From contig NZ_CANMZM010000001.1 of the NCBI RefSeq assembly GCF_947502395.1, forward strand, positions 806,001 through 870,000: a DNA stretch of 64,000 nucleotides. The letters run 5' to 3'. Shown one piece after another: positions 34,620-42,727 of the stretch (position 1 is its first letter; each line of letters starts with the position of its first letter). The notes beneath the pieces are model-generated. The model was not told the origin of the DNA. It worked only from the letters and a program-made list of their open reading frames with translations, and did no database searches. Position numbers and translations under genes: made by a program. Source of the DNA: an uncultured Erythrobacter sp. GTDB lineage: Bacteria; Pseudomonadota; Alphaproteobacteria; Sphingomonadales; Sphingomonadaceae.

Positions 34620-35582
34620 GTGAAGACCTTTATCCCTGCCTTGATGTTTGCCCTGTTCAGTGCTGCGGGTTCCCTCGCGCAGACCAATTCTGACACCGGT
34701 TCGCAGCCCATCGGTTCGAACCAAAGCTCCGAAGGCGAAATCATTGTGGAAGGTGAAGTTCCCGTTTCACCGACCGAACGGCGCATTCAACTGCGTAAGA
34801 TGGTGACCGATCTTATCACCAAACCGCGCGACGGGCGCACCGTCGCCACCTATTTTGAGGCAATCTGTCCGCAGGTTGTTGGTCTTCCAGAGGCCGAAAC
34901 GCGCGTTATCGAAGAGCGGATCTCGGAAAATGCCGAAGCGCTGGGAGCCAATCGTCGCAATCCCACTAAGAACTGCAAGCCCAACCTGACAGTAATTTTT
35001 GTTCCGCCGAGCGCAGGGCCTCCTGATACGTGGCTGACCGACGACAACGACATGCTCCGCCACCTTCTGAGCTTTCAGCGCCAAGATGTCCTAAGCGAAG
35101 CCGATCCAGTGCGCACATGGACTATCAATGAAGTGCGAAATGTTGATGGTGCACCACTACAGAGCAATGCTGGAAGGATGACCTTTGATATAAAGGACGT
35201 AGACGATCCGACGAACGTAAATAATCCGGTTCGATTGGCTTCTCGTCTCAGAAGCAATTCAACGAGCGAAATAACCGGCTCTGTTGTACTGTTCGAACTC
35301 ACCGCTGCCGCAGGCAAGACCCTTACGCAGCTGGCCGACTATGCCTCGATGCGCACATTCGGCAATTCGCGCGGTCTTGCGGCTGATGCCAATCCTGCCG
35401 CGGACACGATCCTCACTCTTTTCCGTGATGACGATCCACCAATGGCACTCACGACATTTGATCGCGCCTTGATTTCAAAGCTCTACGACACGTCGCGCAA
35501 TTCATTGGCACGCCGATATTACAGCAATATCGCGGGTCGCGCTTTTGAAATGGAGCAAGCGGAAAAAGAGCAAACGCCTTAA
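34620..35582 (+). CDS. Exported protein of unknown function
   Basis: The 320-residue protein has a signal peptide (MKTFIPALMFALFSAAGSLAQ) and starts at GTG 34620 behind AAAGGAGA. The mature part has no motif I recognise; two Cys (FEAICPQ and NCKPN) may form a disulfide. A region LTQLADYASMRTFG...ILTLF is shared with the decayed copy upstream. It overlaps the convergent miaB stop by 4 bases. It interrupts the usual miaB-phoH order together with the pseudogene. Confidence 0.75.
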   Translation: MKTFIPALMFALFSAAGSLAQTNSDTGSQPIGSNQSSEGEIIVEGEVPVSPTERRIQLRKMVTDLITKPRDGRTVATYFEAICPQVVGLPEAETRVIEERISENAEALGANRRNPTKNCKPNLTVIFVPPSAGPPDTWLTDDNDMLRHLLSFQRQDVLSEADPVRTWTINEVRNVDGAPLQSNAGRMTFDIKDVDDPTNVNNPVRLASRLRSNSTSEITGSVVLFELTAAAGKTLTQLADYASMRTFGNSRGLAADANPAADTILTLFRDDDPPMALTTFDRALISKLYDTSRNSLARRYYSNIAGRAFEMEQAEKEQTP

Positions 35583-36946
35583 GTGGCGTTGGCAGTCTGA
35601 GGAATGCGCCCGGCAATCGAATTGGGGCCCGCATCGACGAGCTCCACTTCGATGAGGTCGCCAATTTCGGCCGCACCTTCAAACCACACGCTGGTGAGCC
35701 AGGGAGATTTACCGAGCCATTGGCCGGGAAGCTTACCCTTTCGCTCAACTAGGATGGAACAGGTCTTGCCCACTAGCGCGTCGTTAAAGGCACGCTGATC
35801 GCGGTTGAGGCGTTCTTGAAGGCGCGCAAGACGATCATCCATCACGTCGCGCGGGATCTGATTATCCATCGTGGCCGCAGGTGTACCGGGGCGCGGTGAA
35901 TACTTGAAACTGAACGCTTGAGAATAACGGACCTCGTCGATCACGGCGAGCGTGTCCTGAAATTCCTCTTCGGTCTCTCCGGGAAAGCCGACGATAAAGT
36001 CACCCGACAATGCGATGTCAGGACGTGCCTCGCGAAAGCGCTCAAGAAGGCGCAAATAGCTTTCCGCCGTATGCGCGCGGTTCATCGCTTTCAGCACACG
36101 GTCATTGCCGGACTGCACGGGCAAGTGCAGATACGGCATCAGTTTTGCGACCTCACCATGCGCGGCGATCAAATCGTCTTCCATGTCATTGGGGTGCGAT
36201 GTTGTGTAACGAAGACGCTCTACCCCATCGAGCTTTGCAATCGCGCGGATGAGGCCCGCGAGCCCCACTGGCCTCCCTGCATCATCTTCGCCTGCCCATG
36301 CGTTGACGTTCTGGCCAAGCAGAGTGATCTCGCGAGCGCCAGCTTCAATAAGCCTGCGCGCTTCGTCAATCAAATCACTGAATGGACGGGAAATTTCTGC
36401 ACCGCGCGTGTAAGGCACCACACAATAGGTGCAGAATTTATCGCACCCTTCTTGCACGGTAAGAAACGCGGTTGGTGAGCGCCTTTTGCGCGCAGGAAGC
36501 GCACCGAACTTTGCAATCGCTGGCATGTCGGTGTCGGTCGCCCGCTCACCCGCGACCGCTGAATCCAGCATATCGGGCAGGCGGTGATAGGCCTGCGGTC
36601 CCACGACCATCGAGACAGCGGGCGCGCGCGTCATGATCTCTTCGCCCTCAGCCTGAGCGACGCAGCCAGCCACCGCAATCATCGGCGCTTTCTTCTGCGT
36701 CTTTCCTTTGGTCAGACGGCCAATGTCAGAATAAATCTTCTCTGCCGCCTTCTCACGAATATGGCAGGTGTTGAGCACAACCAGGTCCGCATCCTCGCCC
36801 TCCGGTGCAGGTGACAGGCCTTTTTCGTCCAGAAGCTCGCCCATACGCTCGCCATCATAGACGTTCATCTGACAGCCAAAGCTTTTGACGCGGTAGGTCT
36901 TTGGGCTCTCGTTAGGAGCCACACGGGGGTCTGTGGTTGGTTTCAT
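35579..36946 (-). CDS. miaB: tRNA-2-methylthio-N6-dimethylallyladenosine synthase
   Basis: The 455-residue radical-SAM methylthiotransferase has an N-terminal UPF0004 domain (KSFGCQMNVYD, NTCHIREKAAEK, VAGCVAQAEG: three Cys for the auxiliary cluster), the radical-SAM motif CDKFCTYCVVPYTRG (CxxxCxxC) and a C-terminal TRAM domain (about 385-450). It adds ms2 to i6A37 in tRNAs reading UNN codons. It is the first gene of what is normally a miaB-phoH-ybeY-corC transcription unit. Confidence 0.96.
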   Translation of the reverse strand: MKPTTDPRVAPNESPKTYRVKSFGCQMNVYDGERMGELLDEKGLSPAPEGEDADLVVLNTCHIREKAAEKIYSDIGRLTKGKTQKKAPMIAVAGCVAQAEGEEIMTRAPAVSMVVGPQAYHRLPDMLDSAVAGERATDTDMPAIAKFGALPARKRRSPTAFLTVQEGCDKFCTYCVVPYTRGAEISRPFSDLIDEARRLIEAGAREITLLGQNVNAWAGEDDAGRPVGLAGLIRAIAKLDGVERLRYTTSHPNDMEDDLIAAHGEVAKLMPYLHLPVQSGNDRVLKAMNRAHTAESYLRLLERFREARPDIALSGDFIVGFPGETEEEFQDTLAVIDEVRYSQAFSFKYSPRPGTPAATMDNQIPRDVMDDRLARLQERLNRDQRAFNDALVGKTCSILVERKGKLPGQWLGKSPWLTSVWFEGAAEIGDLIEVELVDAGPNSIAGRIPQTANAT

Positions 36947-36992
36947 GGTCGCGCGCGTTTAGCCTCAACCACGCGCCAGTTCAATCATGGCT

Positions 36993-37931
36993 TCAATCGT
37001 CAGCTTCGTCAGGCGAAGTCTCTTTGTCAGGTCGCGATTGGTGAACGCAAGGCGTAATCTCGCGATGCCCCACCCCCGGATGGCCGGACTGCGCACGCCT
37101 ACACTCCACTTTTGGCCGCTCAATGCCTTGAGTTCTCACTATTTGGAGAGCGTCCTTATCCGCATACGCTGCGATCCATGTCAGGCAATCGGCGAGCCGC
37201 CGCATCGAGTGCTTCTTGATCGAACTTGCCCCCGGCCTGCAATTAATCGTGTAGACCTCGGCCGCAGGGGCTGATTTGAACTTGGCGAAGCGCCGCAGAA
37301 TCTCCCCCCGCTCATTAAGGACGGTGCGCCGCACATTGTTCGACATGGCATCGCCCCCGTAGAAGGGCGAGGTGTTGAACATAAAGGCGCGCACTTCCGG
37401 ATTGGCCATCGAGACTTCCGTTGCCAGTGCCCCGCCAAGCGAATGCCCCGTCACAATCCATGGCACATCGTCATCAAACCGCCCGCTTTCCGAAGCGAAT
37501 GCCTCCACTGCAAGGTCGATCTGGTCATTGCGCAGTGTGCCGTAGAAGATGTCCGTGAACCCGTCGAAGTCGGTCCCTCGAAAGGCGAGGATACGCGCGA
37601 CAACTTGCGGGTCTTCTTGGTCAGGCACATCATTCTGAGCGATCTGCTCAAATATGGCGTAGCCAAAGCCTTTATCCATATCGTCTTTTGAGATGGGCAA
37701 GCGCTTGACGCGCTGCAGGATCGGAGCCGTGTCAGTGTAGAGATCACTATCTCCATCATAGGCTTGCAGCGAAGCGATGGCATACGGATAGGCTTCGACT
37801 GCAGCCTCGCGCACAAAGGAGCACCACCCACCCGGCTCCATCCGACAGGGTGAGCGCGATTGGGAGATATCGGGTATTGTGGCGCAGGCCGAGAGGGTGA
37901 TGAGCAATAGGCTCAGCCACCACGCCCGCAA
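36993..37931 (-). CDS. Lipase class 3-like lipoprotein
   Basis: The product has a lipoprotein signal ending LITLSAC and an alpha/beta-hydrolase domain with the lipase box TGHSLGG (nucleophile Ser), preceded by ILAFRGTDFDGFTD as in class 3 lipases. The start is unclear: the frame stays open to 38153, but that extension is coded by a REP element and reads as junk. I place the start at TTG 37931, which begins the signal sequence. The last 35 or so residues also look atypical, while another frame stays open to a stop at 36965, so a frameshift near the 3' end is possible. Confidence 0.7.
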   Translation of the reverse strand: MRAWWLSLLLITLSACATIPDISQSRSPCRMEPGGWCSFVREAAVEAYPYAIASLQAYDGDSDLYTDTAPILQRVKRLPISKDDMDKGFGYAIFEQIAQNDVPDQEDPQVVARILAFRGTDFDGFTDIFYGTLRNDQIDLAVEAFASESGRFDDDVPWIVTGHSLGGALATEVSMANPEVRAFMFNTSPFYGGDAMSNNVRRTVLNERGEILRRFAKFKSAPAAEVYTINCRPGASSIKKHSMRRLADCLTWIAAYADKDALQIVRTQGIERPKVECRRAQSGHPGVGHREITPCVHQSRPDKETSPDEADD

Positions 37932-37933
37932 CC

Positions 37934-38003
37934 CGGTTCGTCCTGAGCTTGTCGAAGGACGCGTTTTGAGGCAGCTGGGCCTCGACAGGCTCAGCACGAA
38001 CGG
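37934..38003. repeat. REP-like inverted repeat of Sphingomonadales type
   Basis: GTTCGTCCTGAGCTTGTCGA (37936-37955) and TCGACAGGCTCAGCACGAAC (37982-38001) are inverted copies differing at 2 of 20 positions. The first arm also folds on itself (CGTCCT/AGGACG). The motif is the familiar 'GTTCGTxCTGAGCxTGTCGA' repeat scattered between genes in sphingomonads. It lies directly 5' of the lipase-like gene and would fold into a long cruciform or hairpin. Confidence 0.85.
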
Positions 38004-38222
38004 CCTTCGGTTTACGGCTAGAGCTAGGATCAATGCAGCAAAACGCATTTGTGCGCTCCGCATCACGTCGCCATTCCAAAGAGGCACAGAGACGAGTCTC
38101 ACCGTAGGACTCCACAAAACCAACGACGCGACGCTTGCCACCGCAAACAACAATCTAACTGCCGAAGGTCTTTTGCCCGATAGATCCCGAAAAGGAATTG
38201 CGATTTCATGGTTATGGGGCGT

Positions 38223-38543
38223 TCAGAAGGATGCTTGGCGTTTCCTAATTAGGACACGCCAAACCCACTCCAAGAGATAACCGGCCCAATATGGAAGAGC
38301 ATTCAAGAAGACCGCGATCATCAAAAAACCGCTTGCCGCCCAAACCAGCGGATCAGTGAAATCTTCGCCGCAAAACCAGTAGAGGAAGTAGCTGGCAATA
38401 GCGATCCATGGTAAACCAGCAACAATCACGAAGCGGGTCACTTTCCGATCCGGCAGCATCGTTCTTGCTAAAGCCCTTAGGCCAAAACCCAAAGCTCCAA
38501 TCAGGAGCAAGCTGGCTACCTCAATCGCTAGAGCCAAGATCAA
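38223..38543 (-). CDS. Small membrane protein, unknown function
   Basis: The 106-residue protein has three hydrophobic stretches (about 3-24, 38-57 and 67-93) and a basic C-terminus (RVLIRKRQ). It starts with TTG that overlaps the cyclophilin stop codon (TTGA), which implies translational coupling. No family recognised. Confidence 0.6.
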   Translation of the reverse strand: MILALAIEVASLLLIGALGFGLRALARTMLPDRKVTRFVIVAGLPWIAIASYFLYWFCGEDFTDPLVWAASGFLMIAVFLNALPYWAGYLLEWVWRVLIRKRQASF

Positions 38544-39001
38544 CCCACGGTCGCCTTCACAATCTTGCCGGGGCTTGCGGGTGGCTCACCCTTGGGCAGG
38601 GCGTGGACGTGCTCCATGCCACTCTCGACCTTGCCCCAGACGGTGTATTGGCCATCGAGGAAACCTGCATCGTCAATGCAGATGAAGAATTGTGAGTTAG
38701 CGCTGTCGGGCATTTGTGAACGCGCCATCGAACAAACCCCTTCGACGTGGGGCTCTGAGTTGAACTCCGCCTTGAGGTCGGGCTTTTCACTGCCACCCAT
38801 GCCGGTGCCGGTAGGGTCTCCACCTTGCGCCATAAAGCCGTCGATCACGCGGTGGAACACCACTCCATCGTAAAAGCCTTCGCTGGCAAGCTCAGTGATG
38901 CGCTCGACATGGCCGGGTGCCAAGTCCGGACGCAGCTTGATAACAACGTCCTTGCCTTCGCCATCGCCAGTGTCGAGCGTGAAAGTGAGTGTGTCGGCCA
39001 T
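38540..39001 (-). CDS. ppiB: Cyclophilin-type peptidyl-prolyl cis-trans isomerase
   Basis: The 153-residue single-domain cyclophilin has FHRVIDGFMAQGGDPTGTG, SMARSQMPDSANSQFFIC and the Trp/His region of the active site near the C-terminus (QYTVWGKVESGMEHV). There is no signal peptide, so it is probably cytoplasmic. It catalyses Xaa-Pro isomerisation during folding. Confidence 0.95.
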   Translation of the reverse strand: MADTLTFTLDTGDGEGKDVVIKLRPDLAPGHVERITELASEGFYDGVVFHRVIDGFMAQGGDPTGTGMGGSEKPDLKAEFNSEPHVEGVCSMARSQMPDSANSQFFICIDDAGFLDGQYTVWGKVESGMEHVHALPKGEPPASPGKIVKATVG

Positions 39002-39052
39002 AATCCAATATCTCCTGAATGTTTGGCCGGTGATATAATGACTTCCGCGCGC

Positions 39053-39080
39053 CTGTCACCCACTAGCTGTCACCCACTAC
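39053..39080. repeat. 14-bp tandem duplication upstream of mgtE
   Basis: CTGTCACCCACTA occurs at 39053-39065 and again at 39067-39079, one base apart. It lies in the gap between the divergent cyclophilin and mgtE genes. It may be a recent slippage event or a pair of regulator sites. No Mg2+ riboswitch fold is evident. Confidence 0.6.
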
Positions 39081-39131
39081 TCGCAACGGTTTGCTTGCTT
39101 TTGGAGGCGCGGACCCTAGACCCTCAAACCC

Positions 39132-40577
39132 ATGGTAGATCAACGCGCTCTTGATGACGAAGCCCTGCCAATCGAGGCAGAAGACGTCGTGCGCCCCGAT
39201 GACCGGATCGATGATGAGCGCCACGATGAAGAAAACCGGCTAAAGCGGTCTTTTGTGAGTTCGGTCCGCGATGCGTTGGAGCGCAGTGACTCCAATGCAG
39301 TCTACGACCTGGTCGAACCGCTTCACCCCGCCGACATCGCCGACCTTGTCGAACTCATCGATGAAGGCGACCGTGAGACATTTGCTGCTGCCATCACCGA
39401 TTTGATGACACCGGAAGTGGTCGCAGAGCTTAACGATCACGTCCGCGAACTCATGATGGAAGCTCTCGCGCCAGAAGACGTTGCCACCATCACAGAGCAG
39501 CTCGAAACCGATGATGCGGTCCAGTTGCTCGAAGACCTTGACGAGGATGATCAAAAAGCGATCATCGCCGAACTGGAGCCTGAAACGCAGGCCGCGGTTG
39601 AAAGCGCGCTGTCCTATCCGGAGGAAACCGCCGGGCGCCTGATGAACCGCCACTTTATGGCGGTGCCCGAGCATATGACGGTCGGTGACCTGATTGATTA
39701 CTTACGCGAGGAAGGTGATCTGGAGCACGATTTCTGGGAAGTTTTCGTGGTCGATGCCTCTCACCATCCAGTCGGCACGTGTGCACTCAACTGGATTTTG
39801 ACGACACCGCGCAGCATCGCGCTGACTGACGTGATGAAGCGCGACCAGACGCTCATTCCGGTGACGACTGATCAGGAAGAGGTCGCACTAATGTTCCAGA
39901 AATACGCGCTGATCTCCGCCGCCGTGACCGACGAAAGCGGACGTTTAGTGGGCCAGATCACCGTCGATGACATCGTGCACATCATATCTGAAGAGGCAGG
40001 CGAAGACGCGCTCTTGCTTTCTGGTGCTGGCGATGGCGACATCAACGAGCCAATCAAGGAGGCTTATTCCAGCCGCGTACGCTGGTTGGTCGCCAATTTG
40101 GGGACGGCTGTGGTGGCCTCGGCCATCATCGCTTTCTTTGGTGCAGCAATTGAGAAGCTGGTGGCGCTCGCGGTGCTGATGCCGATTGTCGCGAGTATTG
40201 GCGGAAACGCGGGCACGCAAACCATGGCAGTGGCCGTGCGCGCGATTGCCACCAATCAGCTGACCCGTGCCAATACATGGCGCATTGTCTGGCGAGAATT
40301 GCGCGTTGCGCTCCTCAACGGAGGGACGGTCGCCGTATTGATCGGCATTGCCGCTGGCATATTATTCGGCCCGGAAATGGGCGTGGTGATTGCGCTTGCC
40401 ATGGTTATCAATATCGCGGTTTCCGGCCTGGCGGGCGTGCTGGTTCCAGTGGGTTTCGAACGTATGGGGCAAGACCCGGCGGTCGCATCATCCGTCTTTG
40501 TCACCATGATTACTGATTCGATGGGTTTTTTCGCCTTCCTCGGGCTGGCAGTCGCAGCCGGGCTTGCGCCGTTGTAA
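39132..40577 (+). CDS. mgtE: Magnesium transporter MgtE
   Basis: The 481-residue protein has the MgtE layout: acidic N-terminal helical domain (about 35-160, with LHPADIADLVELI), two CBS repeats (about 165-290, RLMNRHFMAVPEHMTVGDL) and five C-terminal helices from about 315 containing PIVASIGGNAGTQTMAV. It is a Mg2+-gated channel; the N and CBS domains sense cytosolic Mg2+. ATG 39132 is used. Confidence 0.95.
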   Translation: MVDQRALDDEALPIEAEDVVRPDDRIDDERHDEENRLKRSFVSSVRDALERSDSNAVYDLVEPLHPADIADLVELIDEGDRETFAAAITDLMTPEVVAELNDHVRELMMEALAPEDVATITEQLETDDAVQLLEDLDEDDQKAIIAELEPETQAAVESALSYPEETAGRLMNRHFMAVPEHMTVGDLIDYLREEGDLEHDFWEVFVVDASHHPVGTCALNWILTTPRSIALTDVMKRDQTLIPVTTDQEEVALMFQKYALISAAVTDESGRLVGQITVDDIVHIISEEAGEDALLLSGAGDGDINEPIKEAYSSRVRWLVANLGTAVVASAIIAFFGAAIEKLVALAVLMPIVASIGGNAGTQTMAVAVRAIATNQLTRANTWRIVWRELRVALLNGGTVAVLIGIAAGILFGPEMGVVIALAMVINIAVSGLAGVLVPVGFERMGQDPAVASSVFVTMITDSMGFFAFLGLAVAAGLAPL

Positions 40578-40661
40578 ACGCTGAGATGGAACACAAGAAA
40601 GTATCGTGGATTGCTTAGGGTGGCTGCTCGCAATCGACCGAAAACCTCTTAAATTGGTCCC

Positions 40662-41054
40662 ATGCCCCTACACCTGACGAAAATCGCTTACGGCGCGCAA
40701 AGCTATGCCGAGTTGGAAAGCTGGTATCGAGGCGGCACGCGTGCGCCCTACCTCACAACCAAATACCGCCCAACCAAATGGGAACAGTGTATTGGCGGCT
40801 CGCTGTATTGGATCCACCAGCATTCCATCGTTGCGCGCTCTGAAATCATCGGCTTTTCGCAAACCGATGATGGGCGCTGGCTGATCGAAATGAAGCCAGA
40901 GCTGGTTCGCGTAGAGCCCCGCCCCAAACGCGCCCACCAAGGTTGGCGTTATCTGAAGGGCGATCCCCCGCGCGACCTGGATGAGGGCGAGGATATTGGC
41001 GATGCGCTGCCGGGGAAACTGGCGGGTAAGCTTGAACGCTTGGGGTTGATTTGA
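40662..41054 (+). CDS. DUF1489 family protein
   Basis: The 130-residue protein matches the alphaproteobacterial DUF1489 pattern: MPLHLTKIAYGAQSYAELESW at the start, then YRPTKWEQCIGGSLYWI and RPKRAHQGWRYLKGDPPRDL near the end. It is cytoplasmic with no catalytic motif I can name. It ends in the TGATG overlap with the next gene. Confidence 0.85.
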   Translation: MPLHLTKIAYGAQSYAELESWYRGGTRAPYLTTKYRPTKWEQCIGGSLYWIHQHSIVARSEIIGFSQTDDGRWLIEMKPELVRVEPRPKRAHQGWRYLKGDPPRDLDEGEDIGDALPGKLAGKLERLGLI

Positions 41055-41428
41055 TGCGCTGCATTGGGCCGATGGCTTTACTTGCAGTCCTCGTGCTTGT
41101 GAGCCCGGCTCAGGCCGAAGTTTCAGATAAAATGCTGATTGTTGATCATCGGGTTGATCCTTGGATTTGGCCCGCTGCTCTTTGCATTGCTGCGCTTGCA
41201 CTCGAAATCAAGTGGCCCCGGTTTGGCCTTGCGACGCTTCCGTTTTCGGCTCTTTTGGCCTTCGGAATCTATTCAGAGTTCAATGATCCGTATGTCGGCC
41301 CAGCGATCCTGCATGAGCTCGGGGAAGCTTATGTCAGAAACTCATGGATCGCTATTGGATTTGCACTTTTGTTTCCCGTCGCTCTGACCTTTAGTTTGAA
41401 CATTAGAAGGAGGCGTATGGGGGCCTAA
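41054..41428 (+). CDS. Small exported/membrane protein, unknown function
   Basis: The 124-residue protein has an N-terminal signal (ending AQAEV), then hydrophobic segments at about 38-50, 60-71 and 98-115, and a basic tail. ATG 41054 overlaps the DUF1489 stop; TTG 41051 is an alternative. The stop overlaps the convergent cytochrome b561 gene by 4 bases. No family recognised. Confidence 0.6.
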   Translation: MRCIGPMALLAVLVLVSPAQAEVSDKMLIVDHRVDPWIWPAALCIAALALEIKWPRFGLATLPFSALLAFGIYSEFNDPYVGPAILHELGEAYVRNSWIAIGFALLFPVALTFSLNIRRRRMGA

Positions 41429-42135
41429 ATTGGCCTCGGCACCCCCAAATACACCCAGAACGCCAATCCCGCCGACACCGCCAGCGCACCAAGCGCCCTG
41501 CTCCACGGCGCAGGCGAGTTGTCTGCAACGCTCAGTGCCTTCTCGCCCGTACCGCCAACCATTGGCCCGATCAGGTTCTGTGCTTGAAACGCCCCGTATA
41601 ACCCGACTGCGGTGATGTGCAGGCCGACCATGCCGAAGACGACCCAATAGAACCATTCATGCGTGTCGGTGAGGAAATCGGCTGTTCCCACGCCCACAAG
41701 CGAGTTCAATGGTCCGGTCGCGCCGTCAAAGGGATCGCCTGCAAAAAGGCCCATGCTCACTTGGGCAAGCGTCAGGCCCAAAAGCGCTAGCACTGCCAAC
41801 GCGCCCAAAGGGGTGTGACCCTTGTGCTGTTTATGCGGATACCCTCCGCGCAAATATTTAAGGAGAGCACCCGGCCCCTTAACGAAGCTCGAAAAGCGTG
41901 CGGTATCAGTGCCAATGAGCCCCCACAAAATGCGGAAGATGATGAGTGCCAACAGCACATGGCCAAGCCGCATGTGCCAGCCCCATTGCGAGCTATCCGC
42001 AGTCACCCACATGGCAGGCAAAAGCAGAGCGAATGACCAATGCGTTAGGCGCACCGGCCAATCCCAGATCCTGACCGAATGCGTCTTTGCGATAGGCTCT
42101 TGGACCAGGCTTGGTTCTACCTGATCACTCGTCAT
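41425..42135 (-). CDS. Cytochrome b561 family membrane protein
   Basis: The 236-residue protein has four helices with His residues spaced as haem b ligands: RIWDWPVRLTHWSFA in helix 1, WHMRLGHVLLALIIFRILWG in helix 2 and GLHITAVGLYGAF in helix 4. It most resembles the bacterial group that moves electrons between quinol and a periplasmic cytochrome c. The start ATG lies inside the end of the cytochrome c gene (11-base overlap), which points to the two acting together. Confidence 0.9.
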   Translation of the reverse strand: MTSDQVEPSLVQEPIAKTHSVRIWDWPVRLTHWSFALLLPAMWVTADSSQWGWHMRLGHVLLALIIFRILWGLIGTDTARFSSFVKGPGALLKYLRGGYPHKQHKGHTPLGALAVLALLGLTLAQVSMGLFAGDPFDGATGPLNSLVGVGTADFLTDTHEWFYWVVFGMVGLHITAVGLYGAFQAQNLIGPMVGGTGEKALSVADNSPAPWSRALGALAVSAGLAFWVYLGVPRPI

Positions 42136-42622
42136 CGACGCGATATTTTTCGTGACAGGCCTTACAGCCATTAAGGCCCAGATTGCCAACCTGCCCGCCA
42201 ACTGCTTCGGGATCACCAGTGGCGGCCGCTGCCATCATGTCAGCGCTTGCCGCGACACCGTTTTCAATCGCCTCTGCAAAGCCCTCCGGGTCTTCCCAAA
42301 TCGTCGCGAGAGCTTCTGTGTCGTATCCCGCTTCCACGCTGGTGCCGTCAGGGAAGAGGTCGGGCAGGCGTTGCAGCCGCTCATTGATGTCGGCAGCTGC
42401 CGGAGTGATCACCGCAAAGTCGGGCGCATCCGTTTCAAGCTGCTCGCGGATCGCCTTAAAGCTGTCACCAATCGCTTTGAAGTTATCTTGACGCTGCTCA
42501 ATTTCAGCAGGCGTGTCTGCCGCTGAGTCTTCGGCACCGTTTTCCGCTCCGCCACTGCAGGCAGCAAGCAATGCAAAGGCAGAAGCAGCGGCGAAGAAAG
42601 AGGGAACTGACATGCGGGCCAT
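42125..42622 (-). CDS. Cytochrome c'-like lipoprotein
   Basis: The 165-residue protein has a lipoprotein signal (ALLAACSG) and an acidic linker, then a helical domain with the haem site CKACHEKYR at the C-terminus. That position is typical of cytochrome c' four-helix bundles. ATG 42622 has AGGAGAG upstream. Pairing with cytochrome b561 recurs in proteobacteria and suggests electron transfer or NO/peroxide handling in the periplasm. Confidence 0.88.
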   Translation of the reverse strand: MARMSVPSFFAAASAFALLAACSGGAENGAEDSAADTPAEIEQRQDNFKAIGDSFKAIREQLETDAPDFAVITPAAADINERLQRLPDLFPDGTSVEAGYDTEALATIWEDPEGFAEAIENGVAASADMMAAAATGDPEAVGGQVGNLGLNGCKACHEKYRVDDE

Positions 42623-42727
42623 AAGGCTCTCCTTGATTAAACTCGATCCCCTTTGCAGGGGTGTATCGCAGTGCTTTGTTTTGTCAAAGTGTCTAATGTG
42701 CGAGGCATCGTCGCGCACCTCTTTGGC

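Noticed and set aside
39002..39131. Magnesium riboswitch upstream of mgtE
   Set aside because: The leader is short and shows only a 14-bp duplication, with no M-box-like stem set.
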